DNA of 13,206 nt from Actinomycetes bacterium (lineage in GTDB: Bacteria; Actinomycetota; Actinomycetes; Propionibacteriales; Propionibacteriaceae): positions 1 through 13,206 of the forward strand of contig JAEWIK010000198.1 of assembly GCA_023387135.1 (NCBI GenBank), in the 5' to 3' direction. A program made the translations under genes and the position numbers. Each line of letters begins with the position of its first letter. The first letter of the stretch is position 1. A model generated the notes under the pieces. That model did not search any database and was not told the DNA's origin. It saw only the letters and a program-made list of their open reading frames with translations. Positions 1 through 6,959 of this stretch are shown in pieces.

Positions 1-93
1 GTCGAAGACCGCGCCCGCGAGCGCTTCTCGAATCCGGCTCGCGGAGAGGTGGTGCTTGCGTGCCGGCCGGGTGATCCGGACTTCGCCGTCCAT
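1..93 (-). CDS. possible small protein of unknown function, 5' end only
   Basis: An open frame begins at an ATG read on the minus strand (bases 93-91) and stays open for 31 codons to the left edge, so the C-terminus is missing. The visible protein starts MDGEVRITRPARKHHLSASR and continues with a short helix-like stretch ending in AVFD. About five sixths of the third codon positions are G or C, matching real genes in this window, which is the main support for coding. A weak GAGGG lies 4 bases upstream of the start. The 'ITR-ARKH-LS' pattern recalls the N-termini of some small toxin-like or DUF-type proteins, but 31 residues cannot establish a family. It would be transcribed divergently from the secreted-protein gene at 418 and may share the intergenic region with it. 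It could also be a chance ORF in GC-rich DNA. Confidence 0.45.
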   Translation of the reverse strand, partial: MDGEVRITRPARKHHLSASRIREALAGAVFD

Positions 94-119
94 CGTGCCC
101 TCAGAGAGTTAGTTTCGCA

Positions 120-156
120 AGACAGAACCGCCAGTCGTCGGGCTTAAGTTCTGTCT
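120..156. repeat. 9-bp perfect inverted repeat (AGACAGAAC / GTTCTGTCT)
   Basis: AGACAGAAC at 120-128 is exactly complementary in reverse to GTTCTGTCT at 148-156, separated by 19 bases. A possible inner GCC/GGC pairing lies at 130-132 and 141-143. The repeat sits between the start of the minus-strand frame at 93 and the promoter region of the gene at 418. It is not downstream of any gene in the window, so a terminator role is unlikely unless an unseen transcript ends here. It may be a protein-binding site or an RNA hairpin in the leader of the minus-strand gene. It differs in sequence from the TGACAACGTTGTCA-type operators, so a different factor would be involved. Confidence 0.5.
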
Positions 157-243
157 CGGACTGCTGTGTCCGTCGTCACAGTGCCCGGAGTGCGGGAGTC
201 GGCGCCAGGGGCTGTGGACAGGGAGGTGGCGTGGGACCGGCGG

Positions 244-272
244 TTGCAATCGGGCTTGGCGGCGGATATCGT
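244..272 (+). promoter_or_regulatory. candidate promoter for the secreted protein gene at 418
   Basis: TTGCAA (244-249) and TATCGT (267-272) are separated by 17 bases and fit the housekeeping sigma pattern of TTGNNN and TANNNT. Transcription would start near 279, about 10 bases before the first operator, so a bound repressor would sit just downstream of the start. The -35 matches only four of six consensus bases, so this is the best candidate rather than a certain promoter. TTGACA also occurs inside both operators (297-302 and 362-367), but neither is followed at 16-18 bases by a usable -10. Confidence 0.4.
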
Positions 273-288
273 CGTGCTCGCCCCTGTA

Positions 289-302
289 TGACAACGTTGA
301 CA
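289..302. promoter_or_regulatory. operator site 1, TGACAACGTTGACA
   Basis: This 14-base near-palindrome has the central CG dyad typical of LacI-family operators. It differs from the perfect palindrome TGACAACGTTGTCA by one base in the right arm. Three further variants occur at 354-367, 6852-6865 and 6889-6902, all upstream of the two secreted-protein genes. The likely binder is the LacI-family regulator encoded at 5802-6845. The site lies just after the proposed transcription start. Confidence 0.7.
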
Positions 303-353
303 TCGATGTTCGGGGGTTTCCTCGCACGCCAGATGAAACGGCCACGTCGCCGA

Positions 354-367
354 CGACAACGTTGACA
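354..367. promoter_or_regulatory. operator site 2, CGACAACGTTGACA
   Basis: This is the second copy of the operator upstream of the gene at 418. It shares the core GACAACGTTGACA with site 1 and is less symmetric, starting with C instead of T. The centre-to-centre distance from site 1 is 65 bp, roughly six helical turns, which would allow two repressor dimers on one face of the DNA or a short loop. It lies in the 5' leader about 50 bases before the start codon. Confidence 0.65.
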
Positions 368-402
368 GGCGGGGGACCCGGGCGAGTCGCCCGACTAGAT
401 GC

Positions 403-408
403 AAGGAG
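403..408 (+). promoter_or_regulatory. ribosome binding site AAGGAG that decides the start at 418
   Basis: AAGGAG lies 9 bases before the ATG at 418. An in-frame ATG at 409 abuts this element with no spacer, so ribosomes cannot use that ATG with this SD. The ATG at 418 is therefore preferred, and it also removes the extra MLA in front of the signal peptide. Confidence 0.8.
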
Positions 409-417
409 ATGCTCGCA

Positions 418-3400
418 ATGAAGCTTCGCTCTGGCCGCGCGTTACGAAACGCGGCACGCGCCCTCCTGGGCTGCACCGTCTCGCTGGCTGTCGCCCTGGG
501 TGGACTGGTCGCGACGGCCGCCCCCGCGCAGGCGGCACCCGCTGTCGACTCCGTCGCGCAGACCTACTACGAGGTGCTGCTGCGGCACACGGCGTTCGCC
601 GAGAGCCAGTGGGACGCCGTCAACCAGCGCTACACGACCAACAACTACATGGGTGAGTCGCTCATCCTCGGCAACGCCGTGCTGCTGACCCGCGGCGACT
701 ACGACGAGGCGCTCGCGGGCATCAGCAAGGCCGACCTGCTCGACCACACCCTGAAGTCGATCAGCTACTTCGCCGCGACCAACAGGTTCAACGGCGGCAC
801 GCTGTGGGGCAAGAACCTGTTCTGGGAGGCGACCTACGAGTCGTACTTCCTCGCCGCCGCCCACCTGCTGTGGGACCAGCTCGACCCGACCACCCAGGCC
901 AACGTCCTCAACATCTCCAAGGGCCAGGCCGACTACACGGTGTCTCTCGGCACCGCCGACGACCCGGGCTCGGGCGCGTGGACGCCCAACGGCCTCGACG
1001 GCGGCTTCAAGGGCGACTCGAAGATCGAGGAGATGGGCGTCTACGCCCTCGGCATCGCGCCAGCGCTCGCCTACAACGCCGACGACTCGAACGCCTCCGG
1101 CTGGTCTGACTGGATGGGCAAGTGGGTCCGCAACATGACCAGCCTCCCGGTCGCCGACAAGAACAACCCCGCGCTGCTCGGCGGCGTCCCGGTGTCTGAC
1201 AACACCGCCCACAACGTCTACTCGGGCTACCTCGTCGAGAACCACGACGCCTTCGCGCCCCACTACCAGCAGGAACTCTGGCGAACGATGGCGCGCAGTT
1301 CAGTGCACTTCCTGCTGAGCGGCAAGCAGGTGCCCGAGGTGCTGCGCCAGCAGGTGAGCGGCGACGAGATCCTCTCCACCGTGCTGAAGGACACCTCCGA
1401 TTCCGGCGAGCCCTTCATGGTGATGAACCAGGACCGGGAGTTCCTCTACGGGCGTGACGTGATCCCGCTGGCCTACCTCGCGCAGGTCCAGGGCAACGAG
1501 TACGTGGCACGCGCCGAGGCCGACCTGGCCGCCAAGCTGCTCGACTTCCAGCAGTACGGCGTCGCACCGCGCATCGCCTACAAGACGATCGGCGCCCAGA
1601 CCGCCGGCGAGATCAAGTACGAGGGCGAGGCCCGCGCCGAGGTGGCGATCGCCTACCTGCTGCACGAGTTCCGCGCCGCGAGCCCCGCCGGGCCCGTCCG
1701 GGTCGCCTCGCAGGCGGAGCTGTTCTCGTACGCCTCGGGCGCCGTCGACTACGGAGCGTCGCGTCCGGGCCTGCTGATGCACCAGTCACAGAACGCGTGG
1801 GCCGCCACCGTCGATCGTGCGGGCTACGTGAAGTTCGCCTGGCAGCCGGAGCACGACGACTGGCTCTTCGATGTCGGCGGCGTCACCCCGTTCTTCCTGC
1901 CGAGCAACAACCCGTCGATCACGTCGCGGTACGGCAAGGCCTACGACACGTCGGCGAACGGCTTCGACGGCAGCGCGAGCTTGCTCGACATGGCGTCTGG
2001 CAGGGCAGGCATGACCACCCTCCCGACAGGCACAGTCGTCTACTCCACCTCGGGCACCGCCTACGGCGAAGGGGCCGTCAACGTCAGGAACCTCGACATG
2101 GGAGACGTGCGCGGCCTCGACGGCGATCGCACCTACTCGACCGCCGAGGGCGACACTGTCTTCACCAACCAGGCCGCGCCGACAGACCCCACCTGCACGA
2201 AGCCCACCGCGGCGTCGCGGCGCGACTGCCTCACCTTTGAGCCGGTCACCGCGCGCTACCTGCGCATGCAGGGCATCAACCGCACGAACTCGAAGAACTA
2301 CTCGCTGCGCGAGATCGAGGCCAGGAACGGTGCCTCGGGGAGCAACCTCATCACGCCCACGATGGACACCACCGAGCGCATCCCTGGCGCCCTCGTCAAC
2401 GTGCCGAAGAACGCCATCGACGGCAACATCAGCACCTACTGGACCGCTGCCAGCACCGGCGGCGGTGCAGTCTCCGACACCGACTGGTGGCAGGTGGACC
2501 TCGGCACCGGCACGACGCTCGACAGGGTCGTGCTCGACTGGGGCACCGAGCCCGCCGCGGCCTACGCCGTGCAGGTCTCGAACGACGGCACGACCTGGCA
2601 GCCGGTGACCTACTACGGCATCCCGTCGTCGGTGTCGGTGTTCCCGACGTCGGACGTCCGCTACGTCCGCTACCAGGGCGTCGCTCCGAGCACGTACGGC
2701 TACTCGATCCGCGAGATCCAGGTCAAGGACGGGGAGGACGGGGCCGACCTCGCCCAGCAGCCCGGCGTCGTGGCGACCGCCTCGTCGTGGGGCTCGACGC
2801 TGAGCCCGCAGCGTCCCGTGGCCGCCGCCCTCGACGGCAACTTCGGCACCTGGTGGTCGGTCGAGAAGGACAAGCGGACGCAGGCCGACAGCTGGTACCA
2901 GCTTGATCTCGGGTCGCTCCAGCCCGCCGACAGGGTCGTGGTTTACCAGGAGACCAAGCCGGTCGCGTACGAGATCCAGGTCTCGGCCGACGGCCAGGCC
3001 TGGCGGACTGTCGACTTCCAGGTCCCCGGCGCGACGAGGCTCGACGATGCGGTGTTCGACGCCCCCGTCGAGGCGCGCTACGTCAGGATGCAGGGCGAGG
3101 TCGGCAACCCGCAGTACGGCTACTCGCTGTACGAGCTGCAGGCCCGCAACGGGTCCAGCGGCTCGAACCTCGCCGCCGGCAAGACCGTCACGGCGTCGTC
3201 CGCGGACACCTCGAAGACCGCCGCGCTGGCGGCCGACGGGAAGTTCGACACCCGCTGGGCTGTCGCCAGCGGCGACCGCGGGATCGGCGACACCTGGCTT
3301 CAGGTCGATCTCGGCTCCGCCCAGACCATCGACAGGGCCAAGCTGGTCTGGGAGACCCCCGGGCTCAGCTACTACGTGCAGACGTCCCTCGACGGCGAGC

Positions 3401-5673
3401 ACTGGACCAACCAGTTCGAGTACAACGCCGGCTCCGCTGTTGCCACGCGTGGTGGCTGGCTGACTGTCGACGACCGCGCCTCCTTCGTCGTCACGGGGTC
3501 GGAGAACCCGATCCAGGTGGTGTCGGGCGGCGCCGTCAGCGTCGACAGGATCACACTGTCGTCGGGCAGCGCGGCGGGCGCCGCGGGCATGGTCGTCGAG
3601 GGTTACGCGAAGACCGACGCCGCGAAGGCGGCGCAGCTGGCGGGCCGCAAGCGGGCGACGTCCGCCTCGGCGAACGTGACGGTGTCGGACGCCGACGGGT
3701 ACGTGTCCCTGTTCAACCTGGGGACGTCGGACGCCGACACGACTGTGTCGCTCCCGAAGTCGGGCGACCTGAGGCTCTACCAGGGCTCCCAGACCCTCGC
3801 CGCCGGTTCGTCGACCCTGACGGTGTCGGTGCCGGGCGCCACGTCGGCGGTCCTGCCGCCACTGTTCACCGTCACCGGTGACCCCGACGGGCTGTCGGCC
3901 ACTGTCGTGAACGGTCGCCGGGTGGTGCTCACCGCGGCGTCCGCCGGGACGGTCACGCTGGTGCCTCGCACGGGAGATCCCGTCGACGTCCAGCTCAAGG
4001 AGGGCGAGCAGACCGTCGTGCTGCCGGAGACCACCCGCCCCTACCCGCTCGCGGACCTCGCGGCGGGCAAGCTCTCCTACCCGTCCAGCCCGCTGCCCCA
4101 GGGCATGTCCGACCCTGACCTCGCGCTCGACGACGACGTCTCCACCGTCTGGACCCCCGGTTCGGCGGACGGGCGGATGGTCGTCGACCTGGGCGCCGCC
4201 ACCGACCTCGCTCAGGCGAGGATCGTGTGGGACGGCAGGGCGGCCGCCGACGCGGTGCTGTCGACCTCGGACGACGGCCTCACCTTCACCGAGGTGGGCC
4301 CGGTGACGGCCGGCACCGTCAGCGAGACAGCCCTCACGGGGGTGTCGGCTCGCTACGTCGCGCTGCAGGTCAAGGACTGGACGCCGTCGAAGGCCTCGAT
4401 CGCCACCTTCGCCGTCTACGGCGCCGGGGCGTCCAGCGTGCAGGTCGCCGACGAGCTCCGGGTCCCGGACGCCGCTGTCGACAAGACGGCGCTGCAGGAG
4501 GCCGAACAGGCTGCCTCGTTGCTGGACGAGCAGGCCTACACCACGAGTTCGTGGGCGGCGGCCGGCTTCGACGCGGCCATTGCCGAGGCACAGGCGCTGC
4601 TGGCCAGCGGTTCGGCGACCCAGGCGGTCGTCGACCAGGCGACCACCACGTTGAACGCCGCCATCGCCCAGCTCGCCAAGCGGGGTGATCCGCTGGTCCT
4701 GTCGATCCTCATCAAGGCTGCCGACGGGCTCTCGGCCAGGCTGGACGGCTTCACCGACGCCAGCGCCGACGCGCTGCGGGAGGCGCTCGTCTCGGCGAAG
4801 GACGCCTACGACGACCGGACCGACAAGACCCAGGCGCAGCTCGACGCGGAGGCGGCCGCCCTGCAGTCGGCCCTCGAAGGGCTGGAGCCCAAGCCGGCGT
4901 CCGAGAACCCGCCGACCGTGGACAAGTCGGTGCTGAAGCAGGTGCAGGAGAGCGCTTCGAAGCTCACCAACGCCGGCGGCAGGTACACCGGCACGTCGTG
5001 GGCACGCCTGCAGACGCAGATCGCGAACGCGAAGAAGGTGCTGGCGGACGCCTCGGCCACGCAGGCCCAGGTGAACGCGGCGGTGGAGAGCCTGACGTCC
5101 GCCATCGCGGGCCTGGTGCCGGTGCAGAAGTCGACGGTCCCCGTCGTGGGGAAGGTCAAGCTCAACCAGACCCGCCTGCGCATGGTGAAGTGGACGACGC
5201 TCAAGCTGGAGGAGGGCGTCTACTACGCGGGCGGCCTGCACTCCGCCTACTCCGGCAGGGTGACCTGGAGGTCGTCGAACCCGAAGATCGCCACGGTGTC
5301 GAGTACCGGCACGGTGAAGGCGAAGAAGGCGGGCACCGTGACCATCACGGCGACCTCGACGCAGCTCAACGCGGCAGGCAAGAAGGTGTCGGCGTCGTTG
5401 AAGCTGACGGTGGTGACCAAGCCCGCGAAGGCGAAGGTCACCAGGGTGACAGCGTCGGTGCCGCGCTCGCTGAAGCGGGGCCAGTCGGTCTACATCACCG
5501 GCTCGTACTCGCCGTCCAAGGCCACCGGCGTGAAGGTGACCTACGTCACCTCGAACCGCGCCGTCGCGGACGTCGACCCCGTGGGCAGGATCATCGCCAA
5601 GGCCAAGGGGACCGTCACGATCACCGTCAAGGCGGGGGCGAAGTCGACGACCTACAAGGTCACCGTCAGCTAG
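418..5673 (+). CDS. secreted multimodular protein: uncharacterised toroid-like domain with discoidin, FIVAR and BIG2 modules
   Basis: The product has 1751 residues. A signal peptide (1-39) has basic R/K, a hydrophobic core and APAQA-A cleavage. Residues 45-430 are helix-rich with paired aromatic motifs, like an (alpha/alpha) toroid of polysaccharide lyases or hydrolases. Candidate active-site residues are N275, H276, Y283 and R289 (ENHDAFAPHYQQELWR), D339-R340-E341 and E402/E404. Residues 435-585 begin a beta-sandwich. Discoidin (F5/8 type C) units follow: an orphan C-terminal half (605-641), full domains (642-772, 773-912) and an N-terminal half (912-1010). Beta-sandwich sequence resumes at 1012-1200, then a discoidin-like module (1209-1340), three FIVAR repeats (1355-1422, about 1425-1490, 1502-1568) and two BIG2-like domains (1579-1667, 1668-1751). 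No membrane anchor or LPXTG motif is visible. Discoidin and FIVAR modules usually bind glycans. Catalysis is inferred from fold-like features and the shared operators with a GH92 gene. I do not recognise the CAZy family, and a non-catalytic role is possible. Confidence 0.85.
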   Translation: MKLRSGRALRNAARALLGCTVSLAVALGGLVATAAPAQAAPAVDSVAQTYYEVLLRHTAFAESQWDAVNQRYTTNNYMGESLILGNAVLLTRGDYDEALAGISKADLLDHTLKSISYFAATNRFNGGTLWGKNLFWEATYESYFLAAAHLLWDQLDPTTQANVLNISKGQADYTVSLGTADDPGSGAWTPNGLDGGFKGDSKIEEMGVYALGIAPALAYNADDSNASGWSDWMGKWVRNMTSLPVADKNNPALLGGVPVSDNTAHNVYSGYLVENHDAFAPHYQQELWRTMARSSVHFLLSGKQVPEVLRQQVSGDEILSTVLKDTSDSGEPFMVMNQDREFLYGRDVIPLAYLAQVQGNEYVARAEADLAAKLLDFQQYGVAPRIAYKTIGAQTAGEIKYEGEARAEVAIAYLLHEFRAASPAGPVRVASQAELFSYASGAVDYGASRPGLLMHQSQNAWAATVDRAGYVKFAWQPEHDDWLFDVGGVTPFFLPSNNPSITSRYGKAYDTSANGFDGSASLLDMASGRAGMTTLPTGTVVYSTSGTAYGEGAVNVRNLDMGDVRGLDGDRTYSTAEGDTVFTNQAAPTDPTCTKPTAASRRDCLTFEPVTARYLRMQGINRTNSKNYSLREIEARNGASGSNLITPTMDTTERIPGALVNVPKNAIDGNISTYWTAASTGGGAVSDTDWWQVDLGTGTTLDRVVLDWGTEPAAAYAVQVSNDGTTWQPVTYYGIPSSVSVFPTSDVRYVRYQGVAPSTYGYSIREIQVKDGEDGADLAQQPGVVATASSWGSTLSPQRPVAAALDGNFGTWWSVEKDKRTQADSWYQLDLGSLQPADRVVVYQETKPVAYEIQVSADGQAWRTVDFQVPGATRLDDAVFDAPVEARYVRMQGEVGNPQYGYSLYELQARNGSSGSNLAAGKTVTASSADTSKTAALAADGKFDTRWAVASGDRGIGDTWLQVDLGSAQTIDRAKLVWETPGLSYYVQTSLDGEHWTNQFEYNAGSAVATRGGWLTVDDRASFVVTGSENPIQVVSGGAVSVDRITLSSGSAAGAAGMVVEGYAKTDAAKAAQLAGRKRATSASANVTVSDADGYVSLFNLGTSDADTTVSLPKSGDLRLYQGSQTLAAGSSTLTVSVPGATSAVLPPLFTVTGDPDGLSATVVNGRRVVLTAASAGTVTLVPRTGDPVDVQLKEGEQTVVLPETTRPYPLADLAAGKLSYPSSPLPQGMSDPDLALDDDVSTVWTPGSADGRMVVDLGAATDLAQARIVWDGRAAADAVLSTSDDGLTFTEVGPVTAGTVSETALTGVSARYVALQVKDWTPSKASIATFAVYGAGASSVQVADELRVPDAAVDKTALQEAEQAASLLDEQAYTTSSWAAAGFDAAIAEAQALLASGSATQAVVDQATTTLNAAIAQLAKRGDPLVLSILIKAADGLSARLDGFTDASADALREALVSAKDAYDDRTDKTQAQLDAEAAALQSALEGLEPKPASENPPTVDKSVLKQVQESASKLTNAGGRYTGTSWARLQTQIANAKKVLADASATQAQVNAAVESLTSAIAGLVPVQKSTVPVVGKVKLNQTRLRMVKWTTLKLEEGVYYAGGLHSAYSGRVTWRSSNPKIATVSSTGTVKAKKAGTVTITATSTQLNAAGKKVSASLKLTVVTKPAKAKVTRVTASVPRSLKRGQSVYITGSYSPSKATGVKVTYVTSNRAVADVDPVGRIIAKAKGTVTITVKAGAKSTTYKVTVS

Positions 5674-5679
5674 GAGGCA

Positions 5680-5723
5680 CCGCAGGGGTCCGGGACCGAG
5701 GCCGAGGTTCCGGACCCCTGCGG
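5680..5723 (+). terminator. strong hairpin terminator after the secreted protein gene
   Basis: Starting 7 bases after the stop codon, CCGCAGGGGTCCGG (5680-5693) pairs perfectly with CCGGACCCCTGCGG (5710-5723). The stem extends inward through one G-T and three Watson-Crick pairs to 18 bp, with an 8-base loop (5698-5705). No T-run follows, which is common for actinobacterial intrinsic terminators. It separates the first gene from the regulator gene, so the regulator probably has its own promoter. Confidence 0.8.
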
Positions 5724-5755
5724 CGTGCCCGTCGTCGTCCAGAATTCAGGAAGTC

Positions 5756-5784
5756 TTGCAGGGATGTCGCGGCACGGTCACAAT
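5756..5784 (+). promoter_or_regulatory. candidate promoter of the LacI-family regulator gene
   Basis: TTGCAG (5756-5761) and CACAAT (5779-5784) are 17 bases apart, each matching four of six consensus positions. The start would fall near 5791, giving a leader of about 10 bases that contains the SD GGAG (5793-5796), 5 bases before the GTG at 5802. No TGACAACGTTGTCA-like operator is visible here, so autoregulation through that motif is not indicated. Confidence 0.45.
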
Positions 5785-5801
5785 GCGGCCATGGAGCCCT
5801 C

Positions 5802-6845
5802 GTGAGTGAACCGGCAGACCAACTGGGTGTTGAGACGACTGACCGCAAGCTCAGCAGAGTGACCCTGGTCGAGGTCGCGCAGCGGGCCGGAGTGAGCCTG
5901 AAGACAGCCTCGCGGGTGTTCAACGACGAGCCCTACGTCGCGGCGGCCACGCGGGCCCGTGTCGAGGCGGCGGCGGCGCATCTCGGCTTCCGGCTGAACC
6001 AGCAGGCGAGCATGCTGCGCAAGGGCATCGTCTCGTCCGAACTCGCGCTGATCGTGGGCGATCTGACCAACCCGTTCTACTCGGCGCTCGCGAAGGGGAT
6101 GGAGAGTTCCCTGCGTGGCCGTGGGCTGTACCTCACCCTCGCCAGCTCGGACGAGAGCGTGGAGGAGGAGAGTCGCCTGCTCGCCGAACTCTCGCGTCGC
6201 AACGTCAGGGGCATCGCCCTGGTCTCGACGCTCGCCGAACACCGCAGGCTGAGCGAGCTCGCCCGCCGCGGCGTGGGTCTCGTCCTGGTCGACAGGCCGC
6301 CGGTCGGGCTGGACGCCGACACGGTCCTGCTCGACAACTACGAGGGCGGCAGGCTGGCGACCCGGCACCTGCTGGACCACGGGCACCGCAGGATCGACTT
6401 CATCGGCGACTACAGCAGGCTGCCCACTCACCTCGATCGTGCGCGTGGTTTCGCGACCGCCATGACCGAGGCCGGGCTGCCCGACCCCGGGGCGCGGATC
6501 CACGGCGGCGCCCACGGTGCCGCCGACGCCAACGCCCTCGCAGCGGCGCTGTTGACGCGGCCCGACGCCCCGACGGCGATCGTGGCGGGCAACAACAGGG
6601 CTTGTCTGGGCGTGATCGAGGCGGTCGCCGAGCTCGCCCCGCAGACGGCAGTCGTGGGCATCGACAGGCCCGAGTTCGCCCCGCTGATGAAGGTCTCCAC
6701 GGTGTGGCACGACCCCGTCCACATGGGGCAGGTGGCCGCCGAGTTGCTGCTCGAGCCGAGGCCCGCAGGCGAGCCCGCGCGGCGGGTCGTGCTTCCGATG
6801 GCGCTGGCCATGGAGGGCTCGGGAGAGCGTTCCCCGTTGTCATAG
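5802..6845 (+). CDS. LacI-family transcriptional regulator, probable local repressor
   Basis: The product has 347 residues, a usual LacI-family length. The GTG at 5802 is chosen because GGAG lies 5 bases upstream; the ATG at 5791 is out of frame. After a 19-residue leader, the helix-turn-helix begins VTLVEVAQRAGVSLKTASRV (20-39). The hinge-helix region follows with NQQASMLR (66-73), whose L72 occupies the position that inserts into the central CpG of LacI-type operators. Residues about 77-340 form the periplasmic-binding-protein-like effector domain, with VDRPP and the characteristic DNYEGGRLATRHLLDHGHRR segment. It lies between two secreted-protein genes, each preceded by two CG-centred palindromes of the type this family binds. 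The likely effector is a sugar released from the target glycan, perhaps mannose or a manno-oligosaccharide. That ligand is inferred from the neighbouring GH92 gene, not read from the protein. Confidence 0.92.
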   Translation: MSEPADQLGVETTDRKLSRVTLVEVAQRAGVSLKTASRVFNDEPYVAAATRARVEAAAAHLGFRLNQQASMLRKGIVSSELALIVGDLTNPFYSALAKGMESSLRGRGLYLTLASSDESVEEESRLLAELSRRNVRGIALVSTLAEHRRLSELARRGVGLVLVDRPPVGLDADTVLLDNYEGGRLATRHLLDHGHRRIDFIGDYSRLPTHLDRARGFATAMTEAGLPDPGARIHGGAHGAADANALAAALLTRPDAPTAIVAGNNRACLGVIEAVAELAPQTAVVGIDRPEFAPLMKVSTVWHDPVHMGQVAAELLLEPRPAGEPARRVVLPMALAMEGSGERSPLS

Positions 6846-6850
6846 AACCG

Positions 6851-6879
6851 TTGACAGCGTTGTCATCGGGCCCTACGCT
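6851..6879 (+). promoter_or_regulatory. strong promoter of the GH92 gene, TTGACA-17-TACGCT
   Basis: A perfect -35 TTGACA (6851-6856) is followed after exactly 17 bases by TACGCT (6874-6879), which fits TANNNT. The predicted start lies near 6886, leaving a leader of about 73 bases. One operator covers the -35 and spacer, and another begins just after the start point, so a bound repressor should block polymerase access. The promoter begins 6 bases after the stop codon of the regulator gene. Confidence 0.75.
6852..6865. promoter_or_regulatory. operator site 3, TGACAGCGTTGTCA
   Basis: This is a near-palindrome with a CG centre, one base away from TGACAACGTTGTCA. It overlaps the -35 hexamer of the GH92 promoter. 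An extra half-site GTTGTCA (6836-6842) overlaps the end of the regulator gene upstream, so the region holds more than one potential contact for the repressor. Confidence 0.75.
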
Positions 6880-6888
6880 GAGCGCGAC

Positions 6889-6902
6889 TGACAACCTTGT
6901 CA
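6889..6902. promoter_or_regulatory. operator site 4, TGACAACCTTGTCA
   Basis: The outer arms TGACAA and TTGTCA are perfectly complementary, and the flanking C6888 and G6903 extend each arm to 7 bp. The centre is CC instead of CG, the one departure from the consensus. It sits just after the predicted transcription start, 37 bp centre to centre from site 3. A TTG inside it (6897) is in frame with the GH92 gene but has no SD and is not a likely start codon. Confidence 0.75.
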
Positions 6903-6950
6903 GATGGTCAGCCAAGGGGCGTCGCCCCGAACAACGGTGTTCTACAGCTT

Positions 6951-6954
6951 GGAG
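6951..6954 (+). promoter_or_regulatory. ribosome binding site GGAG setting the GH92 start at 6960
   Basis: GGAG lies 5 bases before the GTG at 6960. The next in-frame GTG (6969) would be 14 bases away, too far, and the in-frame TTG at 6897 lies inside an operator without an SD. The GTG at 6960 also gives a normal signal peptide. Confidence 0.7.
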
Positions 6955-6959
6955 TCAAC

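Noticed and set aside
409..417. ATG at 409 as start of the first secreted protein
   Set aside because: It directly abuts AAGGAG with no spacer; the ATG at 418 has a 9-base spacer and gives a clean signal peptide.
4480..5120. Coiled-coil or phage tail-like segment in the Ala/Gln-rich region
   Set aside because: The three ~65-residue units with SW-x6-I/L-x-A and ATQA-V-A--L--AI-L patterns fit FIVAR repeats, a common module of secreted Gram-positive enzymes.
1786..5241. 1151-codon open frame on the minus strand inside the first secreted-protein gene
   Set aside because: It is a mirror of GC-rich coding DNA; the product is a low-complexity Arg/Gly/Val-rich string with no domain, signal or start context. 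The plus frame has clear domains throughout.
4998..5801. In-frame extension of the regulator gene upstream to 4998
   Set aside because: It overlaps the BIG2-coding end of the first gene and the hairpin terminator, and reads as low-complexity sequence. The GTG at 5802 has an SD and gives a normal LacI-family length.
6897..6959. TTG at 6897 as start of the GH92 gene
   Set aside because: It lies inside operator site 4, has no SD and would put about 21 non-signal residues before a normal signal peptide.
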